From Polymorphobacter multimanifer (GTDB taxonomy: Bacteria > Pseudomonadota > Alphaproteobacteria > Sphingomonadales > Sphingomonadaceae): a stretch of DNA of 46,876 nt. Positions within the stretch are counted from its first letter, which is position 1; the number at the start of each line of letters is the position of its first letter. The DNA lies in the NCBI RefSeq assembly GCF_014205635.1, contig NZ_JACIIV010000028.1, positions 1 through 46,876 on the forward strand, in the 5' to 3' direction. Made by a program: the position numbers and the translations under genes. Below are positions 36,465-46,328 of the stretch, piece by piece. The notes under the pieces are model-generated. The model was not told the DNA's origin and made no database searches. It was given only the letters and a program-made list of their open reading frames with translations.

Positions 36465-37685
36465 ATGCCGAGCGAAAATCTGGTTTTCGATCCGCGCGAT
36501 CCTGATGTGATTCAACAGCCTCTGAAGACGTTGCTGCGGTTGCAAGCAGATGATCCCGTGCATTGGTCACCGCTTCTGAAGGGTTGGGTTTTGACCCGGC
36601 ACGACGATGTGAAGGCCGTGCAATTGAACCAGGGCATTTCGTCGGACAGGCTGACGCCGTTTTTCGAAAACCAGCCGGGCGCCGAACAGGCCAAGCTGCG
36701 AGATCTTGTTCACTATCTGAACACCTGGGTCGCCTTCAAGGACCCGCCTGATCATACGCGTTTGCGCGGCTTGCTGAACAAGGTGGTGACGCCCGGCGTG
36801 ATGCGCGGGCTGGAGGAGGGTATTGCCGAACTGGCTGATGGGCTGCTTGACCGGATTGCGGCGCGTGGCGATGGTCGGTTCGAATGTATCAGTGAGTTTG
36901 CCAATCCGTTGCCGGCGAGCGTGATCATGGACCTGCTGGGCGTTCCGCGGGGAGACATGAACACACTGCGCGACTGGTCGATGCTTTTGCAGCCATTTCT
37001 CGGCAATGCGACAGCTTCGGACGACAAATATGAGAGTGGACGGGCCGGGATTGTGGCGATGGCCGACTATTTTCGGGATGCCGTTGCGGACCGGCAGCGA
37101 CGGCCGCGCGAGAATGTGATTTCGCATTTTGTCAGCCTGCAGCAGGCCGGGCAGATCAGCGATGATGAGGTGATTGGATCGTGCATCCTGTTTCTGTTCG
37201 CCGGCCATGAGACGACCACGAACCTTATTGGCAATGGCATCAGAGCGCTTCTCGCCAATCCGGAACAGAAGGCGCGGCTAGTTGCAGATTCTGGGCTGAT
37301 TGCTGGCGCGGTGGAAGAAATGCTGCGCTACGAAGGGCCTACGGGTGCCGTTGTGCGCGTGGTGAAGGCACCGTTCGAACTGCGCGGGAAGATGCTCAAA
37401 GCAGGCGACCGGGTTTTTGCCATGGTGAATGCCGCCAACCATGATCCCCTTGTGTTCGAGGCGCCTGAGCGTTTTGACATTGGGCGCACGCCCAACCGGC
37501 ACCTGACCTTCAACCATGGCATCCATTTCTGCCTGGGTGCGCCTCTGGCCCGGTCGGAGGGGCGCATTGCCATTGGCCGTTTTCTGGCGCGCTTCCCTGA
37601 TGCCAAGGTAGAGAGCGATACGGCAGTTTACATGGACACACTGACCATGCGCGGTGTGCGGGACATGTGGATGCTGACCAGTTGA
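36465..37685 (+). CDS. Cytochrome P450 monooxygenase
   Basis: A 406-residue soluble bacterial class I P450: I-helix AGHETTTN, K-helix ExxR in EEMLRYEG, and haem loop FNHGIHFCLGAPLAR with the Cys ligand. Length and motifs fit substrate-specific catabolic P450s. It likely hydroxylates the parent substrate to start degradation. No ferredoxin or ferredoxin reductase gene is visible in the window, so electrons must come from elsewhere. The gene is followed at 40 bases by the second ligase. Confidence 0.93.
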   Translation: MPSENLVFDPRDPDVIQQPLKTLLRLQADDPVHWSPLLKGWVLTRHDDVKAVQLNQGISSDRLTPFFENQPGAEQAKLRDLVHYLNTWVAFKDPPDHTRLRGLLNKVVTPGVMRGLEEGIAELADGLLDRIAARGDGRFECISEFANPLPASVIMDLLGVPRGDMNTLRDWSMLLQPFLGNATASDDKYESGRAGIVAMADYFRDAVADRQRRPRENVISHFVSLQQAGQISDDEVIGSCILFLFAGHETTTNLIGNGIRALLANPEQKARLVADSGLIAGAVEEMLRYEGPTGAVVRVVKAPFELRGKMLKAGDRVFAMVNAANHDPLVFEAPERFDIGRTPNRHLTFNHGIHFCLGAPLARSEGRIAIGRFLARFPDAKVESDTAVYMDTLTMRGVRDMWMLTS

Positions 37686-37725
37686 TGCGGTATGTTCATG
37701 GATTGATAGCGAAAAAGATCCTGCG

Positions 37726-39258
37726 ATGACGGAAGCGGCCTTTGCCAGTCTGACAACAATCTGGGCGACCCACGCCCGTTTTGCGCCTGACCGGACGGCA
37801 GCGATCTGCGGCGACAGGCAGCTGAGCTGGGGCGAATTTGACCGCGGAACCAACCGGGTGGCCAATGCGCTGCTGGCGCTTGGGGCAGGCCGTAATGTGC
37901 CTGTGGCACTGGTGATGGGCAATTCGCTGGAAATGCTGCTTCTGATGTTCGGCATCGTAAAGGCCGGGGCCTGCATGGTGCCGGTGAGCGGGATGCTGGC
38001 GCCGCCCCAGCTGGCGGGAATGTTGGCGGACAGCGGGGCCGAGACGGTGTTTGTTTCGGAAGACTGTCGCGGGCTGGTGGAGGCTGCCGGGCTGTCGGAC
38101 AAAATCCGGCGGATCGCCATCGGTTTTTCGGCGGATGGCTGGGTGGATGGCGACACGCTTCTGGCCGGGGCCAGCGCGGACGATCCAGGGGTGTGGAGCC
38201 GGCCGGAGGACCGCTTCAACATCATCTACAGCTCCGGGACGACCGGCTTGCCGAAGGGGATTGTGCAGAGCCACAGCGCGCGCACGCATTTTGCGTGGTC
38301 CAATGCGCTTGAGCTTGGCATGTCGCGGGACAGTGTGGCGCTGGCGACGACGGCGCTTTATTCCAACGGCACGATGTTCATGGTGCTGCCGCCGCTGCTG
38401 CTGGGTGGCACCGTTGTGATCATGAAGCAGTTCAACGCGGCGAACGCGCTAGCGCTGATCGAGCAGCATCGGGTGACCCATGCGTTCATGGTGCCGACCC
38501 AGTGCATTGTAACGCTGGATGATCCGGCATGTGATGCGCATGATCTTTCGAGCCTGAAGGGGTTGCTCTCGGCCGGCTCACCGCTGCGGGCCGACACGCG
38601 CGATGCGGTGGTGGCGCGGATGACGCCCAATCTTTTTGAACTTTACGGGTTCAGCGAGGGTTTCGCGACGATGCGCAAGCCGCAGGACCGACCGCGCCGT
38701 CTGGGTGCTGTAGGGCGACCGGTGATCGGCTTTGATATGCGCATTGTGGGCAGCGATGACGTCGAGTGTGGGCCGGGGGAGATCGGCGAGATTGTGGGCC
38801 GTGGCACAGGCACCATGATCGGCTATCACAACCGACCGGACCTTGATGAGGCTATCATGTGGCGGGACGCGGCCGGCGGGGCCTTCTTGCGAAGTGGCGA
38901 TCTCGGCTTTGTGGATGACGAGGGATTTTTGCATATTGTTGACCGCAAGAAAGACATGATCCTTTCGGGCGGCTTCAACATCTATCCGGCGGACCTCGAG
39001 GCGGTGATCGGCGAGCATCCGGATGTGCAGGATGTGACGGTGATCGGCGTTCCGCACCCCAAATGGGGGGAGACGCCGATGGCGCTGGTGATCCCGCGCG
39101 GGACGCCGGATCCGGTGGTGCTGCTGGCATGGGCCAATGAGCGGCTGGCGCGGACCCAACGGCTGGCGGGGCTCGAATTGCGGACCGAATTTCCGCGCAA
39201 TGCTCTCGGAAAGGTGCTGAAGCGGGAATTGCGCGCCGCCTGGGAACAACCAGCATGA
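37726..39258 (+). CDS. Acyl-CoA synthetase 2 (AMP-forming)
   Basis: A 510-residue ANL ligase: IIYSSGTTGLPKGIVQSHSA, LYGFSEG, FLRSGDLG, DRKKDMILSGGFNIYPADLE and FPRNALGKVLKRELR. It differs enough from synthetase 1 to suggest another acid in the same pathway. It overlaps the thiolase start by 4 bases (ATGA), so translation is coupled. Confidence 0.9.
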   Translation: MTEAAFASLTTIWATHARFAPDRTAAICGDRQLSWGEFDRGTNRVANALLALGAGRNVPVALVMGNSLEMLLLMFGIVKAGACMVPVSGMLAPPQLAGMLADSGAETVFVSEDCRGLVEAAGLSDKIRRIAIGFSADGWVDGDTLLAGASADDPGVWSRPEDRFNIIYSSGTTGLPKGIVQSHSARTHFAWSNALELGMSRDSVALATTALYSNGTMFMVLPPLLLGGTVVIMKQFNAANALALIEQHRVTHAFMVPTQCIVTLDDPACDAHDLSSLKGLLSAGSPLRADTRDAVVARMTPNLFELYGFSEGFATMRKPQDRPRRLGAVGRPVIGFDMRIVGSDDVECGPGEIGEIVGRGTGTMIGYHNRPDLDEAIMWRDAAGGAFLRSGDLGFVDDEGFLHIVDRKKDMILSGGFNIYPADLEAVIGEHPDVQDVTVIGVPHPKWGETPMALVIPRGTPDPVVLLAWANERLARTQRLAGLELRTEFPRNALGKVLKRELRAAWEQPA

Positions 39259-40502
39259 CAGACGTTTATATCGTTGGCAGCTATTCGAGCCGCTTCGGCA
39301 AGTTTTCCGAACGATCCCACAAGGACTTGGCGCGCGAGGCTTACATGGGCGTGTTGGCGGATGCCGGGCTGGCCAATGGCAACGACATCGGCATGGCCTG
39401 GTTTGGCAATTGCGGGATGTGGACGGACGGCCAGGGCAGCATTCGCGGGCAGGTTTGTCTGACGCCGCTGGTACGAGAGGGGCTGTTTCCGGAGCGGGTG
39501 CCGGTGATAAATGTGGAAGGGGGATGTGCCACCGCCTCGATTGCGCTGCATGGTGCATGGAAGGATGTGTTGAGCGGGCAGACTGACCTCAGCCTGGCCA
39601 TGGGCGTGGAAAAGACGTTTTCGCTCGGTGCGCCGGAGAAGACGGTGCAGCTGTTTGATGGCGGGATCGACCAATACGACCGCGAGGAGTGGCTGAGCTA
39701 TTATGCCGCGGCCGGTGTGGCAGCGGGTAAGCCATTTGCGCCGGGGCCAGGCCGAACGATCTTCATGGATACCTATGCCATGCAGGCTGCCTGGCACATG
39801 CGCACATATGGCACCACTGAGCGGCAGATTGCGATGGCCTGCGCCAAGAACCACCAGGCGGCCGTGCACAACCCCAAAGCGCAATATCGCTTTGCAATGA
39901 CGGCCGACGAGGTGCTGGTGGACCGGCCGGTGAGCTGGCCGCTGACCCGGGCGATGTGTGCGCCGATCGGCGACGGGGCGGCGGCGGCTCTGGTGTGCTC
40001 TGGCGCGTGGCTGGCCCGCCAGCCAGAAGCGGTGCGGGGGCGGGCGGTGCGGATTGCCGCCAGCACCATGACTGCCGGTAAATATCGGCGACTGGACGAA
40101 CCGGGGCTTTCGAAGCTGGCAGCTGAACGGGCCTACCGGGCGGCGGACCTGACGGCGAAGGACATCGACGTGGCGGAAGTTCATGACGCGACCTCGTTCT
40201 GCGAGATTTATCAAAGCGAGATGCTTGGCTTTTGCGGCATTGGCGAGGGTGGGCGGCTAGCGGAGAGCGGTGAGACTGCGCATGGAGGTGCTATTCCCAT
40301 CAACCTTTCCGGCGGCCTGGTGAGCAAGGGGCACCCGGTGGGGGCGACGGGGCTTTCGATGATTGATGAATTGGTGTTGCAACTGCGCGGAGAGGCTGGT
40401 GCGCGGCAAGTTTTAGGCGCCCGCACGGCGCTGGCGGAGAATGGCGGCGGTGTCATGGGCTTTGATGAAGCGGCGTGCTCAGTGATCATCTTGCAGCGAT
40501 GA
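39255..40502 (+). CDS. Thiolase of the SCP-x/lipid-transfer type
   Basis: A 415-residue thiolase-fold protein: acylated Cys in NVEGGCATASIAL, then AEVHDATSFCEIYQ and the His motif SKGHPVGATGLSMIDE. The usual terminal catalytic Cys motif (C-x-G) is replaced by ENGGGVMGFDEAACSVI, as in the SCP-x/thiolase-like group used for branched or steroid-like side chains. It would cleave the acyl-CoA made by synthetase 2. Confidence 0.9.
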   Translation: MTDVYIVGSYSSRFGKFSERSHKDLAREAYMGVLADAGLANGNDIGMAWFGNCGMWTDGQGSIRGQVCLTPLVREGLFPERVPVINVEGGCATASIALHGAWKDVLSGQTDLSLAMGVEKTFSLGAPEKTVQLFDGGIDQYDREEWLSYYAAAGVAAGKPFAPGPGRTIFMDTYAMQAAWHMRTYGTTERQIAMACAKNHQAAVHNPKAQYRFAMTADEVLVDRPVSWPLTRAMCAPIGDGAAAALVCSGAWLARQPEAVRGRAVRIAASTMTAGKYRRLDEPGLSKLAAERAYRAADLTAKDIDVAEVHDATSFCEIYQSEMLGFCGIGEGGRLAESGETAHGGAIPINLSGGLVSKGHPVGATGLSMIDELVLQLRGEAGARQVLGARTALAENGGGVMGFDEAACSVIILQR

Positions 40503-40563
40503 GGCGGCGTTGCTCCGGGTTGAGTGGCAACCTCCCTTTAGGCTGACCGACATCCGGACATCA

Positions 40564-40739
40564 CGTCGTGGCCCCGTGGGCGATCCCCTTAAGGTCAACT
40601 GCGTTACTTGCCACCACGGCATCAACCGTCCGCTTGGCGCGCCAAAATGCGGAAGCACTATCCAACTCTCAAGGCTGCGCACAATATGCCGATGCCAGCC
40701 TCCGCTTCCGCCGCAGACGCAGCGGTAGAAGCCATCTAA
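40564..40739 (+). pseudogene. pufC: 3' fragment of photosynthetic reaction-centre cytochrome c subunit
   Basis: The plus frame RGPVGDPLKVNCVTCHHGIN then RPLG is the last haem-binding segment of PufC (family pattern GDPLKVNCATCHQGVNKPL). One base seems lost near 40640, after which the frame continues MRKHYPTLKAA to a TAA at 40737. The three earlier haems and the rest of puf are absent. The surrounding 40503-40934 holds nothing else I can identify. Confidence 0.7.
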
Positions 40740-40934
40740 GCTGTTCTGCCGATGGCGCCGAAGCCGTTTGCCGCCATCGAGGCCAAACCTGCCGCTTGAC
40801 CGGCTGCAGCGCGCGACAAATCAGCCTGGGGGCCGCAACGCCCCGGGCTTGTTGTCCGCCCTCTCGACATCGCCAACTACCCTCCTGCCAAAAGCGCTGC
40901 TAGCTTAGAAAAACACGGCGTTGGGGAGACACTG

Positions 40935-42686
40935 ATGACCACTGAACACGCGACCGATCTCGATGTGCTCATCGTTGGCGCAGGCTTTTCCGGCATGTAC
41001 CTAATCAATCGCCTGCGGGAGCTGGGCCTTTCGGTCCAGGCGATCGAGGCGGGCAGCAATGTTGGCGGAACCTGGTACTGGAACCGCTACCCGGGTGCCC
41101 GCGTCGATACGCAAAGTATCGAATACAGCTATTCCTTCGATCCCGATCTCGAGCAGGAATGGGTTTGGTCCGAGCGTTATGCTCCCCAGTCCGAGCTTCT
41201 CGCCTACGCCAGTCACGTCGCAGACCGGTTCGACCTGCGCCGCAGCATCCGCTTCCACACCCGCGTCACCGCCGCCCATTGGCAGGAAGCCGCAGAGCAT
41301 TGGCTGGTCACACTTGGCAGCAGTGAAACCCTAACCGCCCGCCACTTCATCCTCGCCACCGGCTGCTTGTCGGTCCCCACCGACGTCACCTTCCCCGGCA
41401 TCGAGGATTATCATGGCCGAATCATCCGCACCTCAAGCTGGCCGCGGGACGGCGTCGATTTCGCCGGCCAGCGCGTCGGCATCATCGGCACAGGCTCCTC
41501 GGCCATCCAGTCCATTCCCGAAATCGCCGCCCAGGCCGCACACCTTACCGTGTTCCAGCGCACCCCTAATTTCTCCACACCCGCCCACAACGGTCCGGTG
41601 CCCGAAGACGAGATGGCGCGCTGGAAGGCCGATCCGCGTGGCTATGCCGCCGCCTCCAAGGCCAGCCCCTACGGCTTCCAGAATGAAGTTCGCGAAGACA
41701 AGTTCATCTCAAGCGCCACGCCTGAAGAAATCGAGGCCGAGCTTGAGCGCCGCTGGCAAATAGGCGGCTTCCGCATCCTCAGCGCCTTCGCCGATCAAGG
41801 CATCGACGAACACGCTAACAAGATCGTCGCCGATTTTATCGCTCGGAAAATCCGTGAACAGGTCAAAGACCCGGTCGTCGCTGACAAGCTCACGCCCAAG
41901 GATCATCCCTTCGGCACCAAACGCCCCTGCGTCGATACCGGCTATTACGCCACGTACAATCGCGAAAACGTCTCCCTCATCGATTTGCGCGAATCCCCCA
42001 TCGAAGCCTTTACCGTTAAAGGTATCAAGACCAGCGACACGGAATTCCCGTTTGATACCGTCATCCTCGCCACAGGCTTCGACGCCATGACCGGCGCCAT
42101 CGAACGCATCGACATCCGCGGCCGCGGAGGCCGCACCATCAAGGAAGCCTGGGCCGCAGGCCCGGTCAACTATCTCGGTCTGCTGGTCGCCGGCTTCCCC
42201 AACATGTTTACCATCACCGGCCCCGGCAGCCCCTCGGTGCTCACCAACATGCTCAATGCCATCGAGCAGCATGTCGAATGGGTCAGTGATTGCATTGCTC
42301 ATCTCGCCGCCTCACAGGCCGGCAGCGTCGAGGCCAGCGAACAGGCGCAACACGCATGGTCCCTGCACGTCGATCAAACAGCCGCCATCACGCTCATGCC
42401 CCGCGCCAACAGCTGGTACATGGGCGCCAACATTCCTGGCAAGCCACGCCGCTTCATGCCCTACGCCGGCGGTCTCAATGTCTACACTGACATCTGCAAC
42501 ACCGTTGCCGCCAAAGGCTATGAAGGCTGCATCATCCGCCGCGGCGAACAGATCCTCTCCGCCCAGCCCGAGTTCAACAGCTTGCCCGATCCAGCCCCTA
42601 TCCCAGAGCCGCTGCTGCCGATCATCACCGAGCGCCTTGAAGCCTTCGAAGCCGCCCGCGCTGGCCAAGACCTAGCGGCGGAGTAG
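40935..42686 (+). CDS. Baeyer-Villiger-type flavin monooxygenase 2 (cyclohexanone monooxygenase-like)
   Basis: A 583-residue protein resembling cyclohexanone/steroid monooxygenases: FAD motif VLIVGAGFSGMYLINRL, NVGGTWYWNRYPGARVDTQS, NADPH motif VGIIGTGSSAIQSIPEI, and VILATGFDAMTG. The fingerprint F-x-G-x3-H-x3-W-P reads YHGRIIRTSSWP here, so Phe is Tyr and the key His is Arg. Codon use is C-ending, unlike the G-ending habit of the P450-thiolase block just upstream, which suggests a separate origin. GGGGAG precedes ATG 40935. It may act on a cyclic ketone of the same pathway. Confidence 0.87.
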   Translation: MTTEHATDLDVLIVGAGFSGMYLINRLRELGLSVQAIEAGSNVGGTWYWNRYPGARVDTQSIEYSYSFDPDLEQEWVWSERYAPQSELLAYASHVADRFDLRRSIRFHTRVTAAHWQEAAEHWLVTLGSSETLTARHFILATGCLSVPTDVTFPGIEDYHGRIIRTSSWPRDGVDFAGQRVGIIGTGSSAIQSIPEIAAQAAHLTVFQRTPNFSTPAHNGPVPEDEMARWKADPRGYAAASKASPYGFQNEVREDKFISSATPEEIEAELERRWQIGGFRILSAFADQGIDEHANKIVADFIARKIREQVKDPVVADKLTPKDHPFGTKRPCVDTGYYATYNRENVSLIDLRESPIEAFTVKGIKTSDTEFPFDTVILATGFDAMTGAIERIDIRGRGGRTIKEAWAAGPVNYLGLLVAGFPNMFTITGPGSPSVLTNMLNAIEQHVEWVSDCIAHLAASQAGSVEASEQAQHAWSLHVDQTAAITLMPRANSWYMGANIPGKPRRFMPYAGGLNVYTDICNTVAAKGYEGCIIRRGEQILSAQPEFNSLPDPAPIPEPLLPIITERLEAFEAARAGQDLAAE

Positions 42687-42803
42687 AACGCCGCGAGGTT
42701 CTGCGGTGAGGGCGGCAAAGCCAAGCTGCATCCGACAGCTGTTTGGGATGCCTGCGGCGGTGGCCGAGAAAGCCTCCGACGACTAGGGCCTCAGGCTCCA
42801 TTC

Positions 42804-44084
42804 ATGGGCAGAACGACGAAACCGATCCCGCGCCGCAGTCTATTGAAAGCGCGCCGCCCGCCGAAAGCTGGTGCCACACGAAATCTTGGGGTCCGGGGCC
42901 CGAGTCCCCAGTTGCCGGGGGCAAATGAAGCAGCCGGGAGGCCTTATCAACCACCGCCAGAGGCCTCTCAGGCCACCAGTCTCGAGCGCGGGCAGGACCT
43001 GCTTGGCTTGCCCGCGCTCGGCGGGCTTTTTGCCGCCAGCACGACGCCCAGTCTCAACGATGCCAAGATTCCCAACCGGCGCTTTCTCGCAGCGCTTTTC
43101 TGCCTCGGATTTATCCGGAAGGACGGCGTCACCCATCGCATCAACTGGCGCGATCTGAAGACCGAGGAACTCGGCAGCGTCTATGAAAGCCTGCTCGAGA
43201 TCCGCCCGAGCCTCAGCGCAGCCGGCGAGTTCCAGCTCGGCAGCGGCGCCAAGGGCAATGATCGCAAGACCTCGGGCAGCTATTACACGCCTGACAGCCT
43301 CGTCGAATGCCTGCTCGATTCCGCGCTCGATCCGGTGCTGGAGCGCGCCGAGGCTAGCGGCGCCACGGCTGCCGAGAAGGTCGCGGCTATCCTGGCCTTG
43401 AAGGTTATAGATCCCGCCTGCGGTTCAGGTCATTTCCTGCTCGGTGCGGCGCGGCGGATGGCCGACCGGTTCGCCCGGCTGCGTAACGAGGATGCCGGCA
43501 AGGAAGATGTACAGGCAGCACTTCGCGATGTCGTGTCGCGTTGCATCCACGGCGTTGACCGCAACCCCATGGCGGTCGAGCTCGCCAAGGTGGCGCTGTG
43601 GATCGAAAGCGTCTCGCCTGGCCAGCCGCTTGGTTTCCTCGATGCCAATATCCGCTGCGGCGATGCTCTGCTCGGCGTCTTCGATCTCGGGGCGCTCGAC
43701 GACGGCATTCCCGATGAGGCCTACAAGCCACGGACCGGGGACAACAAGGACGCGGCGAAGTTCTATTTGCAGCGCAATCGTGATGCCAAAAAGGGCCAGG
43801 GCCAGCTTGATTTCGCTGCGGGCGGCGGCGCGATGCCGCCCCGGCGGATGGCGGCGGGGCTGGGCACCATCAAATCCATGCCTGAAGATACTGTGGGGCA
43901 AGTCGAGAAAAAGCGCGCCGCGTTCGAAGCCTGGAAGGCCGATCCCGCCAGGTGGAACGTGGCGGTGGCCTGCGATCTGTATATGGCGGCCTTCCTGCTG
44001 CCCAAGGTGGAAGTGCCTGCCAGCCATCTGCGCGGGTTGGTGCCGACCACGGCCGAGGTGCGCACCAAGCTGGCGGGTGTCTAG
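42804..44084 (+). pseudogene. Truncated N6-adenine DNA methylase (Eco57I/PglX/DrmMI-like)
   Basis: Family similarity starts near residue 60 (RGQDLLGLPALGGLFAAS; NRRFLAALFCLGF; WRDLKTEELGSVYESLLE) and includes SGSYYTPDSLVECLLDSAL and motif I ([19 protein letters not shown]), then [20 protein letters not shown]. Related proteins are over 1000 residues; here both the N-terminal region and everything from the catalytic NPPY/F motif on are missing. The first 60 codons look unrelated. So it is a relic of a restriction, BREX- or DISARM-type defence gene. Confidence 0.7.
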
Positions 44085-44332
44085 ACAACGGTTGGGACGT
44101 GTCGGGATGCAGTACCGATGATCAAGTCTGCGAAGCTATGGCCCTCATGGAAGACTGGGAAAATGACGTCGATAGTCCGGTAATCGTGGAGCCGGCAGAG
44201 GTACCGAACAACACGGCGTCCCCTAGGCGCGCGGAAACGCCCAGCCCGACGTTGCCGCAATGGCGCCGGCAAGATCGTGGAAAGTTTCGCCGGAAATTGT
44301 CGCGCGGTGGATGCGGTCGTGGACGGGGATGC

Positions 44333-44551
44333 TTAGGGCATCGTCGCAAGCTCTCTGCACATGGGCACGGGATTAAGGAATAGCGGATCGATTTCGGCAA
44401 TCGGCAGGCACGATGGATTGCTCTGCACCAGATCTTGGATAGCAGCCTCGCTCATCCCGGGGCCGCCAAGGCCCATGGCCAAGGGGACCAACGGCGTAGA
44501 CGTTGTTCCACCATGTGCGATCAGGAGCGGCGTTGCGTGCTGTCGTGACAT
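44333..44551 (-). pseudogene. N-terminal fragment of a PD-(D/E)XK nuclease-like protein
   Basis: The minus frame reads LVPLAMGLGGPGMSEAAIQD, LVQSNPSCLPIAEIDPLFLN and PVPMCREL, matching the start of a family whose next segment normally carries the nuclease D...ExK core. It stops after 72 codons, before that core. Likely part of the decayed defence island. Confidence 0.45.
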
Positions 44552-45373
44552 TGATTGATTCGATCATCGGGTGTGAAACAACTTCTGATCGGTCACGACT
44601 CGAGGTTGGTATCTAGTTGTGCAACGGCAAAGCGCCTGTAGCTGCTAACAAGCAAGTGGTTTCGCTGATGGCAAAATCAACCGGCTATCATTGACTGGTC
44701 GGTTACATGTCTGGCTTGGCGTCGACGACCCAGTCGCGACCCTTTGCCGTCACCGTGAATTATGCCTGAAGCGCGGGTGTGAATTCGAGATAACCTTCGC
44801 GCTTCAACCTGCTGATCTCGATACCGGCCATCACGAGGCTGCTTCTGGACTCCAGAAGGAAACCATCGAAACCTCACGCCAAAAAGCCCAAGGTAAGCCA
44901 CGATCGTTTCCTACTTTCCAGTCACTACGACACGGCCGAGAAGCTTTCTCGGATGTCGTCCCCGGCTCCGCCTGCGACAGCTTCTCCGATGCTCGTGACC
45001 GATTTTATCGAAAGTAGATGGACAGTGGCGGAGATCGACGCTGAATCAGAACTTGCGCACCCCACTATATCTGACAAATACGGTGCTTGGGGTCGGGGGA
45101 CTGAGCATTGGTGGAAATGGCTGGCTTCGTTACTGCCATGCTCGAACATGGCAGTGTTAAAACGAGCGAACGGCTGCTGTACCCAGCCGATGTCTACGGC
45201 TTTGGAAACTGTGTCACCGAGGCAGGGGTCCCATTAGTTTTTTACTGTATCAGTGAAATCTCGGTAGCCATTCACGCGGTCGATCGGTCTTTGCAAACAG
45301 GCGTACTTGGTGGTCTGGGCTCACTAGTGCTGCCTCCTGTATCGGTCATCCGTCCCACCGAGATGATGAGCGC
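44552..45373. other. Decayed region between defence remnants
   Basis: No intact gene. A minus frame near 44750-44870 reads EISRLKREGYLEFTPALQ and, after a stop, FTVTAKGRDWVVDAKPD, like a broken winged-helix or small regulatory protein. A plus frame at 45108-45377 (VEMAGFVTAMLEHGSVKTSE) is open but unrecognised. Confidence 0.35.
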
Positions 45374-46231
45374 TTGATAGCTGATCCCGCTCCGTTCCTG
45401 TCTTGTTGCGTGTCGGTCGATCTGGAAATCCATCCAAAGTCGGCGCGGCTCTTTGCCTTTGCCGCCGTTCATGGTGACGCATCGATCAGGCATAACGGCG
45501 GCGCGCTTGATCCCGCACTCGATCGGCTGGAGGTGTTCTGCGAAAAAGCCGAGCACATCATCGGCCACAATATCCTGCGCCATGACATCCCGCATCTTGT
45601 CGCCAACAGGGCTCGGCTGGCTGTTCTGGCGGCGGCGCCGGTTGACACGCTCTGGCTCAACCCGTTGGCCTTTCCGCGAAATCCTTACCACCATCTCGTC
45701 AAACATTACCGTGACGGGCGGCTCCAGGCGGGACATATCAACGATCCCGAGAAGGACGCAAACGCACGGCTGGCGTTGCAGTTGCTTGCGGATCAGATCA
45801 GCGCTTTCGCAAAACTGGCGCAGCAGGCGCCGGACGCGCTGCTCGCGTATCATTACTTGACGTCGCGCGGCGAGGGATCAGTCGGCTTCGACGCCCTTTT
45901 TCGGCACCTCCGCGGGCCTGCGCCCGATTTCCCTGCTGCGCATGCTGCCATCCGCCGACTGCTGATGGGTGTCGCTTGCAGCCACCGTTTAGAGCAGACC
46001 CTTGGCCGCCTGTCGGACGAGCGGATCGGCTGGCCAATGGCGTATGCGCTATCAGGGATACCCGAACGCCATGACGCGCTTGAACGCGTCCGGATGGGCG
46101 ACGCGGCGATCTTGCTGATCTCGCCAAAACAGTTGCGCTCTCCCTCGATCCGCTCAGCGCTGCAACAGCGGGAGGTCAGCCTTTGGGTACTCGACGAGGC
46201 GCATTGCGTCTCAAAATTGTGTTTAGCCTAA
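45374..46231 (+). pseudogene. Truncated exonuclease-RecQ helicase fusion
   Basis: About 285 codons. The N-terminus has DnaQ-type exonuclease features (CVSVDLEIHP; IIGHNILRHDIPHL; VDTLWLNPLAFP). The C-terminal part follows RecQ helicases (ERVRMGDAAILLISPKQLRS, WVLDEAHCVSK), but no Walker A (GxGKS/T) is present and the frame leaves the family right after DEAHCVSK, running to a stop at 46231. It starts with a weak TTG. It therefore lacks ATPase and later helicase motifs. Full-length fusions of this kind are seen in bacterial defence islands. Confidence 0.65.
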
Positions 46232-46282
46232 AAAAATAAGCCAAAAACCCTTTAGAACCAATGGTTTGAGCAAGGACGAGAC

Positions 46283-46328
46283 CTCCAAAAAGACTTACAC
46301 ATGTCTTACACATTTTGGAGTTCTCGTA
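46283..46328 (+). promoter_or_regulatory. Repeat and hairpin at the integrase ribosome site
   Basis: CTCCAAAA (46283-46290) can pair with TTTTGGAG (46313-46320), which contains the integrase Shine-Dalgarno GGAG, so the ribosome site may be masked. Two direct copies of CTTACACAT (46294-46302 and 46305-46313, 11-base period) lie between the arms and could bind a regulator or the integrase itself. Confidence 0.5.

Noticed and set aside
36875-36895. GGTTCGAAT as a tRNA T-loop
   Set aside because: It lies inside the P450 gene and no acceptor or anticodon stem can be formed around it.
46294-46313. Start of a CRISPR-like array
   Set aside because: Only two 9-base copies with a 2-base gap; no spacers or cas genes.
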